Origin: CAWGAJ01 sp963820545
GTDB taxonomy: Bacteria; Planctomycetota; Planctomycetia; Pirellulales; Thermoguttaceae
Direction of reading: 5' to 3'
Assembly (NCBI GenBank): GCA_963820545.1
Contig: CAWGAJ010000002.1
Span: 1,302,001-1,366,000, forward strand
DNA length: 64,000 bases
Under the pieces are notes generated by a model that ran no database searches, was not told the origin of the DNA, and worked only from the letters and a program-made list of their open reading frames with translations. The stretch's first letter is position 1, and every line of letters starts with the position of its first letter. Shown here one piece after another: positions 45,602 through 54,261 of this stretch. A program made the translations under genes and the position numbers.

Positions 45602-46165
45602 GGCAGATTGGCGGTTGATTGTAAAAGGCAAATTGGGCCTATAGGCCAAAAGGGGGATAATCTCCGTTCAAATACCACGGCCATGCACGACAGCGGATCG
45701 ATGGATTTTCACGCTAGCAAGGCGGAGGCCGGACTCCTTAATTAAATATTTGCTGCCGAGCTTTTCAACTAACCTAATTGTCGGAAGTTAGTGTTCTTTG
45801 TCAATCGCGAGCAGGAAGAAAGTCCTGTTATATGAACAAAAAAACTCCGGAGGTCTGCTCCGGAGCTGAATATTTTCACTCTTTTACCAGTTCGATATTT
45901 TTTTCATTTTTTTAGACCCGTTTTTTAATAAGAATTATGATAATTAAGTCAATGAATGCGGCATTTATTCCCCTTAGTACTTGACCGTTGCCGTGCATGG
46001 GCGGTATCCGGCAATTACACCCTGCGCCAGGACACCGTAATTGAACGGGATAAGATGGTGTCAAACAATGGGGGCAAGCGCGCGATCACCATGTCGGGGC
46101 GAACGCGCCGGATAGGGGCTGATTCCCGATTACGCCAGATGCTAGCCCGAACACAGTCTCAGACG
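45602..46165. other. Intergenic region between cold-shock and ABC genes
   Basis: 560 bases, with a terminator (separate entry) at 45836-45865. The 300 bases between the terminator and the cold-shock stop are GC-rich on the right half and hold no good frame. Because the terminator faces the minus strand, this is either a very long 3' leader of the cold-shock mRNA or a separate small RNA gene. Confidence 0.35.
45836..45865 (-). terminator. Intrinsic terminator, minus strand
   Basis: CTCCGGA (45845-45851) and TCCGGAG (45859-45865) form a 7-bp stem. Read on the minus strand it is followed by a run of T (complement of the A-run 45838-45844). Confidence 0.7.
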
Positions 46166-46384
46166 CTATTCGATTGGTTTCACGGTCATGGCCCGGGGGC
46201 CTTTGTCGCGGCCGCGCGAATCCGGACCGCTGACTAATTCATAAGTAACGGCCTGACCTTCTTTTAACTCTTCGAATTTTTCGTCGACCACCGTTGAATG
46301 ATGGAAGAAGATGTCTCCGCCTTCGGCAGAGATGAAACCAAAGCCACGATCGGTAACAATTTTCTTAATAGTACCCTGCGGCAT
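46166..46384 (-). CDS. Cold-shock protein (CspA family)
   Basis: A 72-residue single cold-shock domain (OB fold) that binds single-stranded RNA and prevents or melts structure. RNP motifs are visible: RGFGFISAE (RNP1, about 12-20) and DIFFHHSTV (RNP2, about 23-31). It ends GPRAMTVKPIE, as usual. The ATG at 46384 (MPQGTIKKIVTDRG) is chosen over a frame open to 46408. GAGG lies 8 bases upstream. It stands alone, with a terminator on each side on the same strand. Confidence 0.93.
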   Translation of the reverse strand: MPQGTIKKIVTDRGFGFISAEGGDIFFHHSTVVDEKFEELKEGQAVTYELVSGPDSRGRDKGPRAMTVKPIE

Positions 46385-46445
46385 CAAAACCACTCCTCGT
46401 AAACGCAAACTATGCGGACGAGCGGCAAAAGCCCTCGCCCGGGAA

Positions 46446-46475
46446 AATAAAAAAACCGTCGAGGAACCTCAACGG
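46446..46475 (-). terminator. Intrinsic terminator of the 46488 gene
   Basis: CCGTCGAGG (46456-46464) and CCTCAACGG (46467-46475) pair with one mismatch. On the minus strand a T-run follows (complement of 46446-46455). It lies 13 bases after the stop of the 46488 gene. Confidence 0.75.
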
Positions 46476-46487
46476 CGATACTCATGA

Positions 46488-46958
46488 TTACCATTTATTG
46501 CTTGTCTGATGGGTCTTTTTTGCGTCGCCCTTGTCCCGCTCTTGAATCTTTTCATCGGCGAATTTTTGGGCTTCCGCTAGCGACTTGAAATTAGATTTTA
46601 GGGTTTTAATAGTCTTTTTGACCGGCTTCGGTAGATTAAGATCGCGGTGATTTTTGTCTTTTTTTGCGTCCTGATATTGTTTCACGTCTTGCTTATATTC
46701 ATCTTCAAGTTTTTTCTTTAGTGTATTGAGACCGGATTTGGCGACCACCTGAATATCATAACCGGCAACATCGTTGCCGACCAAGACAACATCATAAGTT
46801 TCGTTGGCTTTATGGGCGCCCGGGATGGCCTGTTTCATATTCCCGGTTCTGTTGGGCGTTGTCAGTTGATAGGCCCGAGAACTATTCGGTAAAGCCAGGA
46901 GAATGCTTAACGCAATCAGCCCTGAAATCATGAAACCTATCCGAAAACTTTGTCCCAT
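46488..46958 (-). CDS. Exported Lys-rich protein of unknown function
   Basis: A 156-residue protein with a signal peptide (FMISGLIALSILLALPNSSRA, cleavage near residue 29) and a strongly basic, probably helical mature part (TLKKKLEDEYKQDVKQYQDA; LNLPKPVKKTIKTLKSNF; SLAEAQKFADEKIQ). The start ATG 46958 follows GGAGGAA. The frame is open to 47066 but without a ribosome site. Unknown family. Confidence 0.65.
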   Translation of the reverse strand: MGQSFRIGFMISGLIALSILLALPNSSRAYQLTTPNRTGNMKQAIPGAHKANETYDVVLVGNDVAGYDIQVVAKSGLNTLKKKLEDEYKQDVKQYQDAKKDKNHRDLNLPKPVKKTIKTLKSNFKSLAEAQKFADEKIQERDKGDAKKTHQTSNKW

Positions 46959-47165
46959 AGTATCTACATTCCTCCACCTGCACCTATCAATTGCGATACG
47001 GTAGGCCAGGAAATTTTGCCCTTTATATCTGGCAGTCCTTGGATGCCATTTCGATGGAACACCCATTCATACTACCATTTTGGTCCTGAAGCGGCAATAT
47101 ATATTAAACTAATATTCCCTCCATATCCTGAAAACAACCTATAGTTCCTTATAGGAAGGTGGCGT

Positions 47166-47849
47166 ATGCTGCGTGCTTTATCGATTATACTGCCCATTGA
47201 TGGATTAATTATCATCAGCGTAATCTTTCTTTACCATTCTACCGGGTGGAGTGACGATTCATCTGGATCAATAATGTACTACAACCGGCTGTCGCCTTCT
47301 GCCGAAACCAATCCTCCCCGGCAAAAACCGCGAGGGCCTGTGTATCAGCGGACCGCCCCCGCCAAGCGATTGACCGATTCGCCCGCTTACCATGAGGAAA
47401 ACTTATTCGGTTTTCCGATCCATCAGGATCCGCTGTTTGACGAAAACCCTCGCCCATCCTGGGCACCGATGATCGAAGATCGCCAAGTCTACGACCGGCC
47501 CACATACGATAGGCCGGATTATGACGCACCCATTGTTCGTGAAGATCCCATCCGTAAGCCGATGTACGAAAAACCGCTGTACGAACTGCCCATCGACGAT
47601 AAGCCCAAATACGATAGGGACTATGACCAGGCGCCGGCTTACATGAAACCCACTCTGGCGGAACCAGTCTATCGGGCGCCGAACTATGTGATTAAACCAG
47701 AACTTGCCCCGGCGTATGATCATCTACCTACGGTCGATCGTGGTGAGCTCCATTATGATCGGCCGGAATATACCGTACCGGTCTACAATCCCCAGGAATA
47801 TAAAGCCCCACGAGAAGTGCTCCCGCCTTACATTGCTCCGCCGGAATGA
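47166..47849 (+). CDS. Membrane-anchored Tyr/Pro/Asp-rich repeat protein
   Basis: A 227-residue protein with an N-terminal hydrophobic anchor (ILPIDGLIIISVIFLYHSTGW, about 8-28). A long low-complexity region follows in which YDRP, YDxP and Y(K/E)xP units recur (for example VYDRPTYDRPDYDAPI, MYEKPLYELPIDDKPKYD). Tyr and Pro exceed a quarter of residues 105-227. Such sequences are disordered and suited to crosslinking or binding. AGGAAGG precedes the ATG. The function is unknown. Two other small Tyr/Pro-rich secreted proteins lie in the window. Confidence 0.65.
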   Translation: MLRALSIILPIDGLIIISVIFLYHSTGWSDDSSGSIMYYNRLSPSAETNPPRQKPRGPVYQRTAPAKRLTDSPAYHEENLFGFPIHQDPLFDENPRPSWAPMIEDRQVYDRPTYDRPDYDAPIVREDPIRKPMYEKPLYELPIDDKPKYDRDYDQAPAYMKPTLAEPVYRAPNYVIKPELAPAYDHLPTVDRGELHYDRPEYTVPVYNPQEYKAPREVLPPYIAPPE

Positions 47850-47862
47850 CCTGGAACTAGAT

Positions 47863-49122
47863 TTATCTTGCTTCACGGAAGGCTTCGTAAAGCGCCCGCA
47901 GGTTTTCAAGGGGAGTGCCGGCCTGAACGTTGTGCACGGTGTTGAACACAAATCCTCCGCCGCGGCCGAATATTTCCGTGCGTTGGCGAACTTCCCGGCG
48001 GATTTCCTGGGGAGTGCCGAAGGGCAGCGTGCGCTGGGTATCCACGCCGCCGCCCCAAAAAGTTACTTTGGAACCGAATTTCGCTTTCAGTAATTGGGGA
48101 TCCATGCCGGCGGCGGAACATTGCACGGGATTGATAATATCAAAACCGGCGTCCACCATGTGAGGCAAAAGCGCAATAATCGAACCGCAGGAATGGATAA
48201 AGGTTTTCCAGGGGGTATTTTCGTGAATCCAATCGTTTAGCCGGCGATGGAACGGCTGATATAGTTTGCAGTAGGCCTTGGGCCCGATGAACGGTCCGTG
48301 TTGCGTGCCGAAATCGGTGCCGGTCATAAAGACCACGGTCACACGATCGCCGACCGCGTCATAATACTTTGGCAGATTTTTCAGGGCAATTTCGCATTGC
48401 CGGTTAAATACCTCATTAACATAGTCGAAACGAGTGACCGTGCTCACGTACCACTCTTCCACGTCGCGGATGCCTTTGGGATGCTTTAGCCACGGGGCGG
48501 GCACCAAGGCAATATCGCCGAAAGCCATGCCGCCGAAATTCGCCAAAATCGCCCGATCGCTCTCCTTTTGCAAGCGGTCGGCCGCGGAGGCGAAGTATTG
48601 CAAATCAGCGTCGGCCACGGGGCCGTATTCCTCCAAGTTGTCTTCCACGTTTAGCCGTTGGTCGTCGATCGGATCCTGACGCTTGATCGAATCGAAATAA
48701 AATCCGCCTTTGGGCATGCGTCCGCTGGGCCCAGCCGCACGATCCCCTTCGGGATACATGAGAATGTCGCCGTTGGATTCCGGGTCGGTATTGAACTTGC
48801 CCGGCACTAAGACCGGAGTGCCGTCAAAGGTGGTCCAAGGCTTCCAGTCCTCGTTTTTAAAGCCGAACATGGTCGTAGGCCTGGCCAGCGCAACCATGTC
48901 CACGCCCAGGGCGTCTTGCAGATCAGGGGCGATTTCGCCCAGCATCTGATACGGTTCGTTGACCTTCACCGGCGTGCCCGGCGGATCGAGTTTTAAGGCC
49001 TGCCGTAGTTTATAAACGCTGCTCACCTGCATCCCGGTAACCGTGGAAGCGCCCAGGTCCAGCGGCACGTGATCAGGCTGCTGGTGATTTAACGCGGCTT
49101 CCACACGTTGGCGAGAATTCAT
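47863..49122 (-). CDS. Uroporphyrinogen decarboxylase-fold protein (MtaA/CmuA-like)
   Basis: A 419-residue protein of the URO-D superfamily. In this branch members are usually methyltransferases acting on cobalamin or coenzyme carriers, not haem enzymes. Seen: RVEAALNHQQPDHVPLDLG (N-terminal substrate loop, about 5-23), FMTGTDFGTQHGPFIGPK, and FIHSCGSIIALLPHMVDAGFDIINPVQ with the zinc-type Cys of HSCGS. It ends VFNTVHNVQAGTPLENLRAL. It stands alone, with no corrinoid protein next to it, so the substrate is unknown. Confidence 0.85.
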   Translation of the reverse strand: MNSRQRVEAALNHQQPDHVPLDLGASTVTGMQVSSVYKLRQALKLDPPGTPVKVNEPYQMLGEIAPDLQDALGVDMVALARPTTMFGFKNEDWKPWTTFDGTPVLVPGKFNTDPESNGDILMYPEGDRAAGPSGRMPKGGFYFDSIKRQDPIDDQRLNVEDNLEEYGPVADADLQYFASAADRLQKESDRAILANFGGMAFGDIALVPAPWLKHPKGIRDVEEWYVSTVTRFDYVNEVFNRQCEIALKNLPKYYDAVGDRVTVVFMTGTDFGTQHGPFIGPKAYCKLYQPFHRRLNDWIHENTPWKTFIHSCGSIIALLPHMVDAGFDIINPVQCSAAGMDPQLLKAKFGSKVTFWGGGVDTQRTLPFGTPQEIRREVRQRTEIFGRGGGFVFNTVHNVQAGTPLENLRALYEAFREAR

Positions 49123-49237
49123 GGTGGGATTTTGGGAGAATCGTCTGAAAATTTAATGCGCGTGCCGGAAAAGACATTTCAGGCCTTACTATATGCAGAA
49201 ATGAGCCCTTTGTCTAGCGGCTCATTGAGTCGGGCAA

Positions 49238-50623
49238 TTAGCGGCCCATGGACACAGCGAGATCTTCCAGCCCGAGCCGCTTCATCTTTTTGTAAAGCGT
49301 GGTGCGGTTGATGCCCAGGGTCTCGGCCGTAAGCTGCCGATTCCAATTATTGGTTTCCAGCACTTCGAGAATGATTTGCCGCTCGGGGGCTTCCAGGGCT
49401 TGCTTGAGCGAGCGGCTGCCCAGCGGCTCGATGTTCACGCCTCCGCCGGCCGTAACATTGGTGGGCAGGTCTTCCGTGCCGATGATGTTGTTCTTGCCTA
49501 AAAGCACGGCCCGTTCAATAACGTTTTGCAATTCGCGCACATTGCCCGGCCAGCGATAGCGCTGCAAGGCCTGCATCGACTCGTCGGTAAAGCCGTGGAC
49601 TTTTTTGCCCGAGTCTTCGCATACGCGGCTTAAAAAGTGCTCGGCCAGCAGCGGGATGTCGGAAATGCGATCGCGAATAGGCGGTAATTCGATATTAATC
49701 ACGTTGATGCGATAGAAGAGGTCTTGGCGGAACCGGCCCTCGGCCACGGCCTTGCCCAGATCCTCATTGGTGGCCAGGATGATGCGCGTATCGACCTTGA
49801 ATGTTTTGGTTCCGCCCACTTGCTCGAACTCCAAGTCTTGCAGCACGCGAAGTAATTTGACCTGCATGCCCGGACTGGCGGTGGAAATTTCGTCGAGGAA
49901 GATCGTGCCCTCGTCGGCCTGCATGAATTTGCCCATCTTTTCGCCCGCCGCGCCGGTGAAGGCGCCGGCCACGTGGCCGAACAATTCGCTTTCCAACAGC
50001 GTTTCGGGCAGGGCGCCGCAAGCCACCTCGACAAACGGTTTGTCGCGGCGGCTGCTGCTGCGGTGAATCGCCCGCGCGATCAGCGATTTACCCGTCCCGC
50101 TCTCCCCGGTAATCAACACGGTAGCGCGGGTTTCGGCCACGGCGTCAATCATATCGAACACTTTAATCATGCGATGATCGTGGCCCACGATATTTTCCAT
50201 GCCGTAACGCATGTCGAGCTGGGCTTTCAGTGTTTTATTTTCTTCGATCACCTGCTTCTGATTCAGCGCCCGTTCGATGGCCATCATCAGTTCTTCGTCG
50301 ATCAGCGGCTTGGTGAGGAAATCGAAGGCCCCTAGACGAATGGCATCCACGGCCGTTTCCACGGTGCCGTAACCGGTGATCATAATCACCGTCGTGTTGG
50401 GATAATTTTGCCGGCAATAAGTCAACAGATCAAAACCGTCGTCATTGCCCAGCCGGATATCGGCTAGGACAAGATCGTAGGTTTTACGACCCACGGCGGT
50501 TAATCCCTCGGACAATGTGGAAGCGGTATCGGTAGGATAGCCTTGATCGCGAAGCCAATCGGCCATCGCAGCCAGAACTTGGCGGTCGTCGTCGACAAGC
50601 AAAATTGTGCCTTGTGGTTTCAT
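49238..50623 (-). CDS. NtrC-family sigma-54-dependent response regulator
   Basis: A 461-residue activator: receiver (1-120) with acidic pocket LLVDDD and phospho-Asp in LVLADIRLG (near 55). The AAA+ domain has Walker A GESGTGKSLIARAIH, the sigma-54 contact loop GAFTGA, Walker B GTIFLDEIS and PGNVRELQNVIER. A Fis-type helix-turn-helix is at the C-terminus (LTAETLGINRTTLYKKMKRLG). It activates RpoN promoters when phosphorylated. No kinase gene adjoins it. A role in controlling PEP-CTERM/exopolysaccharide genes (as PrsR does) is possible but untested. Confidence 0.92.
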   Translation of the reverse strand: MKPQGTILLVDDDRQVLAAMADWLRDQGYPTDTASTLSEGLTAVGRKTYDLVLADIRLGNDDGFDLLTYCRQNYPNTTVIMITGYGTVETAVDAIRLGAFDFLTKPLIDEELMMAIERALNQKQVIEENKTLKAQLDMRYGMENIVGHDHRMIKVFDMIDAVAETRATVLITGESGTGKSLIARAIHRSSSRRDKPFVEVACGALPETLLESELFGHVAGAFTGAAGEKMGKFMQADEGTIFLDEISTASPGMQVKLLRVLQDLEFEQVGGTKTFKVDTRIILATNEDLGKAVAEGRFRQDLFYRINVINIELPPIRDRISDIPLLAEHFLSRVCEDSGKKVHGFTDESMQALQRYRWPGNVRELQNVIERAVLLGKNNIIGTEDLPTNVTAGGGVNIEPLGSRSLKQALEAPERQIILEVLETNNWNRQLTAETLGINRTTLYKKMKRLGLEDLAVSMGR

Positions 50624-51179
50624 AATATCATCAGGTCCTTTAACAAAGGCTGTCGCAAAATATCTACGTCATAGGGTGACCTAAGTCAACGCGGCAATAT
50701 AGATAAATGGGGTATTTTAGCGGCTATATAAATATAGGACGAAAGGTAGGTGTAGTTTTTCTGGTAATAATAGTAAGAATTTGAACAAAAACTGTGTGGC
50801 ACACCCCCCCATTAAATTTGGGTTTTTGAGATTTAACTAGAAATTTAGATTATTGAACTTATCTGCAGAAACCCCTCGAATTGGCCCTATAATATGCATT
50901 TATCCTGCTTAGTTGGGGGGGAGATTCAGTTGTATTGGGGGATTTAATCCTGCTTGATAGTATACTAGGATAGATTATCCCCCTTTTTAAGCGACCAACG
51001 TTTGAGGGAAAAACTTTCGAGGGGTTTAAACTCAAACTCAGCAGCTAAGGTGGAAAATTGAGTTGCAGGCAAGGTTGTTATCTACTTTGTCGTTATTTGT
51101 CGTGATGCGGAAAAAAAGTGGATCAGTTTGTTACATCAGGACCGGAGTTCGGTCGGGAATTTTTTAAGGGAGGCTTTCG
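50624..51179. other. Intergenic region between two response regulator genes
   Basis: A 550-base AT-rich divergent gap. It contains poly-C and poly-G tracts (50806-50812, 50916-50922, 50936-50940) and no coding frame. I looked for the GG-N10-GC core of a sigma-54 promoter with correct flanks and found none convincing. GGGAGG (51168-51173) is the ribosome site of the next gene. Confidence 0.4.
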
Positions 51180-51812
51180 ATGCCTATTCGTATGTTAGTT
51201 TGCGATGACCATGAAGTAATTCGCACGGGTTTGGCTTGTTTATTGGCGGGGACCGACATTCAAATTATCGCCGAGGCGTCCAACGGCAAAGACGCTATAA
51301 AACTAGCCCAGAAGGAAAAGCCGGATGTAATCTTGCTCGATATCCGCATGCCCGACGGCGACGGGCTGTCGACGCTGGAAAAACTGCGGGCAAAGGCGCC
51401 GGAGTGTCGCGTAGTGATGTTATCGACCTACGACAATCCCACCTACATCGCTCGGGCGGTGGCGCTGGGCGCCAGCGATTACGTGCTGAAAGGTTCCACG
51501 CGCGAAGCTATCATTGCCACCATCACCGCGGCCGCGGCCGGCGAATCGCCCAGCCGCAGCGGCGAACTAAAACGCATTGCGGGCGCCATGAAGATCCGCC
51601 AGGTTATGGACGACGACGACGTGCCGCTCACACAGCGGGAAACCCAAGTCCTCCGTCACGTGGCCCTGGGCTTAAGCAACAAGGAAATCGGCCGTTCGCT
51701 GGAAATCAGCGTGGAAACCGTCAAGGAACACGTACAAAACATCCTCCGCAAGATCACCGTCAGCGACCGCACCCAGGCCGCCGTCTGGGCCGTGCGCAAG
51801 GGTCTTGTGTAA
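51180..51812 (+). CDS. NarL/FixJ-family response regulator
   Basis: A 210-residue regulator: CheY receiver (1-120) with acidic pair in VCDDHEVIRTGL, phospho-Asp in VILLDIRMPDGDG (about 54) and Lys in YVLKGSTREA (about 105). It ends with a LuxR helix-turn-helix (LTQRETQVLRHVALGLSNKEIGRSL, SVETVKEHVQNIL). No sensor kinase is next to it. The start follows GGGAGG by 6 bases. Confidence 0.93.
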   Translation: MPIRMLVCDDHEVIRTGLACLLAGTDIQIIAEASNGKDAIKLAQKEKPDVILLDIRMPDGDGLSTLEKLRAKAPECRVVMLSTYDNPTYIARAVALGASDYVLKGSTREAIIATITAAAAGESPSRSGELKRIAGAMKIRQVMDDDDVPLTQRETQVLRHVALGLSNKEIGRSLEISVETVKEHVQNILRKITVSDRTQAAVWAVRKGLV

Positions 51813-51840
51813 AAGCGCGTCCTAAAATACAAAAAAACAA

Positions 51841-51897
51841 TCCCTCTCTCCCGTTGGGAGAGGGAACGCCTTTGGCAAGTATCCCCTCCCTGATCGG
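51841..51897. repeat. REP-like CCCTCTC repeat
   Basis: CCCTCTCTCCC / GGGAGAGGGA (51842-51865) with a short GTT loop and a degenerate CCCCTCCCT tail, 30 bases after the response regulator stop. It may serve as its transcript end. Same family as 5282, 38864 and 62330. Confidence 0.65.
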
Positions 51898-52109
51898 TGT
51901 AAAGCTGGCAGGATAGCCTGAGTTTCGGTTACGGCAACCTGCTCAGTAAATTTGCCAACCGGGTCAGCCTCGATACGTGTTACTTTATTCGGGAAGCCAG
52001 TGTCAGAAAAAGGTGGATTGTTGAGAGTGTCGGATTACGGTTGAGATCATGAGATTATGGCACAGGCCACTCTTGCAGATGGCTTTAATCATACCGCGGA
52101 TCGGAGTGC
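51898..52109. other. Convergent intergenic region
   Basis: About 210 bases between the response regulator and the HAF-repeat gene, which converge. Nothing recognisable apart from the preceding repeat. Confidence 0.35.
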
Positions 52110-53216
52110 TTATGGTTTCAACTTCCATCGTTGCCATACATAGACCAGTAGGCTAATGCCGCCGATACTGAGCAGGACGAGGGTAGATGGTTCTGGCAAA
52201 GGTGTCAGCAAAACGGTATGGCCAAGACCGTCTGTGGCTGCAATCTGTCCGACGTCGTTGATAGCGTATGCATCACTCAGTGGACTTGAGAGGGGAGCAA
52301 TCAGGCTGGTTAGGTCGGTCATCTTCCCGTTACTGTAGATGAACGCACGCATCGGGGCACCGCTCGATGGATTCCCGGAGTTACCCACCACCTGGCCGCT
52401 GGAATTGATGCCGCATGCTAGGCTATCTGCGCCGGCCCAGAGATTCTGGAGCGTACCTAAGTCGGTCATGGTGCCGTTGCTGTAAAGGAAGGCATGACTG
52501 TGGTAATAGCCGTTTTGCTTCGGAGTGTTTGTCCAGCCCACAACCTGCCCACCAGCGTTGATGTCGTACGCACCACTGTTGTGACTGATATTATCGCCAA
52601 GCGTACCTAAATCGGTCATTGTTCCGTTGCTGTAGAGAAATGCATGGCCGCCACATGTACCTACCACTTGCCCAGCGTCGTTAATGGCTGACGGCTCGAA
52701 TTTTCCTAGGTCAGTCATTGTCCCATTGCTATAGATGAAGCCGTGGTCCATGACGTCACTGCCCTTTATACACGAGATCCCCACGACCTGCCCTAGGTTA
52801 TTTATGGCGCAAGCCGCACTACCGGTGCCACCCAGCGTACCCAAATCGGTCATCGTCCCGTTGCTATAGATAAAGGCATGCTGGTCGCTCACACCGTTTT
52901 GTAGCGTAGTGTAAGCCGACCCTACTACCTGCCCATTGTCATTGATCCCCGCTGCCCAACTCCGAGCCCCGCCCAGCGTACCCAAGTTAGTCACAATCCC
53001 ATTGCTGTAAAGAAACGCATGACTGATTCCACCGCTTGCTGCGTAGGAAGCCCCCACAACCTGTCCACTGGAATTAATGCCCGATGGTACGCTCTGTGAA
53101 TCGCCGGAAAGCGCATAGATAAGGGTCTGGGTATATTGTACGCCACCTAGCGCATCTTGCGCACCAACTAACAGAAACGACAAAACGCCCAGAACTGTCG
53201 CCCAACGACGAAGCAT
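52110..53216 (-). CDS. Exported HAF-repeat PEP-CTERM protein
   Basis: A 368-residue secreted protein. The signal peptide (VLGVLSFLLVGAQDALG) is followed by about seven tandem HAF repeats of roughly 45 residues. Each reads like HAFLYSNGTMTDLGTLGG followed by AxxINxxGQVVG. A PEP-CTERM tail ends it: PLPEPSTLVLLSIGGISLLVYVW then RWKLKP. HAF repeats probably form a beta-propeller-like fold on the cell surface. ATG 53216 has AAGGA 11 bases upstream; the longer frame from 53345 lacks one. The PEP-CTERM tail needs an exosortase, which is not in this window. Confidence 0.87.
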   Translation of the reverse strand: MLRRWATVLGVLSFLLVGAQDALGGVQYTQTLIYALSGDSQSVPSGINSSGQVVGASYAASGGISHAFLYSNGIVTNLGTLGGARSWAAGINDNGQVVGSAYTTLQNGVSDQHAFIYSNGTMTDLGTLGGTGSAACAINNLGQVVGISCIKGSDVMDHGFIYSNGTMTDLGKFEPSAINDAGQVVGTCGGHAFLYSNGTMTDLGTLGDNISHNSGAYDINAGGQVVGWTNTPKQNGYYHSHAFLYSNGTMTDLGTLQNLWAGADSLACGINSSGQVVGNSGNPSSGAPMRAFIYSNGKMTDLTSLIAPLSSPLSDAYAINDVGQIAATDGLGHTVLLTPLPEPSTLVLLSIGGISLLVYVWQRWKLKP

Positions 53217-53444
53217 GGCAGTGAGTCCTTTGGAACATGGACCAATACGAAAATAAAACCCGATTCTGCGCATTACTTCCTTCTCCACCCCACACAGATA
53301 TCTTGAATCGCTGCAACCAGGGTACAGGAAGGGAATCACCGCCATAGCAATGAGGGAGACTATCTTCCGGGGCCGAGGAAGCTACAGAACGCACCTTCCG
53401 CACTCACGAAGTTATCGAACCATCGTTCAAGTGCAGGTACTAAT

Positions 53445-53523
53445 GCTGCCTCGTATTATGAAAAAAAACAAAGCTTATTATCGATCTGCCACCTAATATA
53501 ATAGAATTAAAAGCATTATGCAA
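53445..53523 (-). promoter_or_regulatory. Promoter-like hexamers and GAGGCAGC leader element of the HAF gene
   Basis: On the minus strand TTGCAT (53523-53518), 17 bases, TATATT (53500-53495), then GAGGCAGC (53452-53445), 229 bases before the ATG at 53216. Order and spacing match the two SUMF1-like PEP-CTERM genes. Confidence 0.5.
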
Positions 53524-54261
53524 CACCCCCCTAATGAAATTTGCCGCAGCGATGTAAACAAATAAAGCATTGCGGCTTAACAAATCCTTCGACAAATGGC
53601 AAGGGCTGCTGCCCCGGATGAGGGATTGTGATTCTCTGCCTGTTTCAGATTGCCCCCTTTGACCGTTTTTCGGCGCATTGAAAAACGTGTCCCGAATTGC
53701 GGTCGTTTTCCGGCACATCCCAATAAAGGGATGGCTTGATGGTACATTGGTGAAACGCACGAAGGCGATCGTTGAGTATATTGGGGTGACAACACAACTT
53801 ATCTTTATTTATTGGCGGATACCTCAGCAAGATAATTCCGATAATTCCGGATAGGATAATTCAAGACACCATACTTAGTTATTATTTATCTATTTTTTGG
53901 GGCCAGCCGAACACCCTAAAAAATGAACTAGAAATTGGGCCAGCCGCTTTGTTAAAATCCATCTTGCCTTTATCGTAGTCAGAATTAATTTTATCCAAAG
54001 GTCATTAGAAATCGATATTCAGACGTGGAAAAATTCGATTTTGTTGACCAAAATAAGTAGTTGATCTCAGAGAAAAATGATTGCCCCCGGGATGTAAAAG
54101 TGGAAAAATCGCGATTTGTTCCCCAACTCGATCCGACGCGAAGCGTCGGGGATGTACGTTCCCACGAGGATCATGTGAACGAGAAAAACTCGATGCGTTG
54201 TGCACACCTGCTGAGTGGAGAAAGGAGAGTGCTGAACCCTGAACCCCGAAACCTGAACCCT
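53524..54261. other. Gene-free region before xerC end
   Basis: About 740 bases with short frames only (the longest about 106 codons, 53440-53760 minus, with no recognisable feature). A heptamer run (TGAACCC type) at 54232-54260 abuts the xerC stop. A decayed gene cannot be excluded, but I see no domain. Confidence 0.4.

Noticed and set aside
53440..53830. Overlapping short minus-strand frames as a possible transposase remnant
   Set aside because: No transposase motif, inverted-repeat ends or target duplication could be found.
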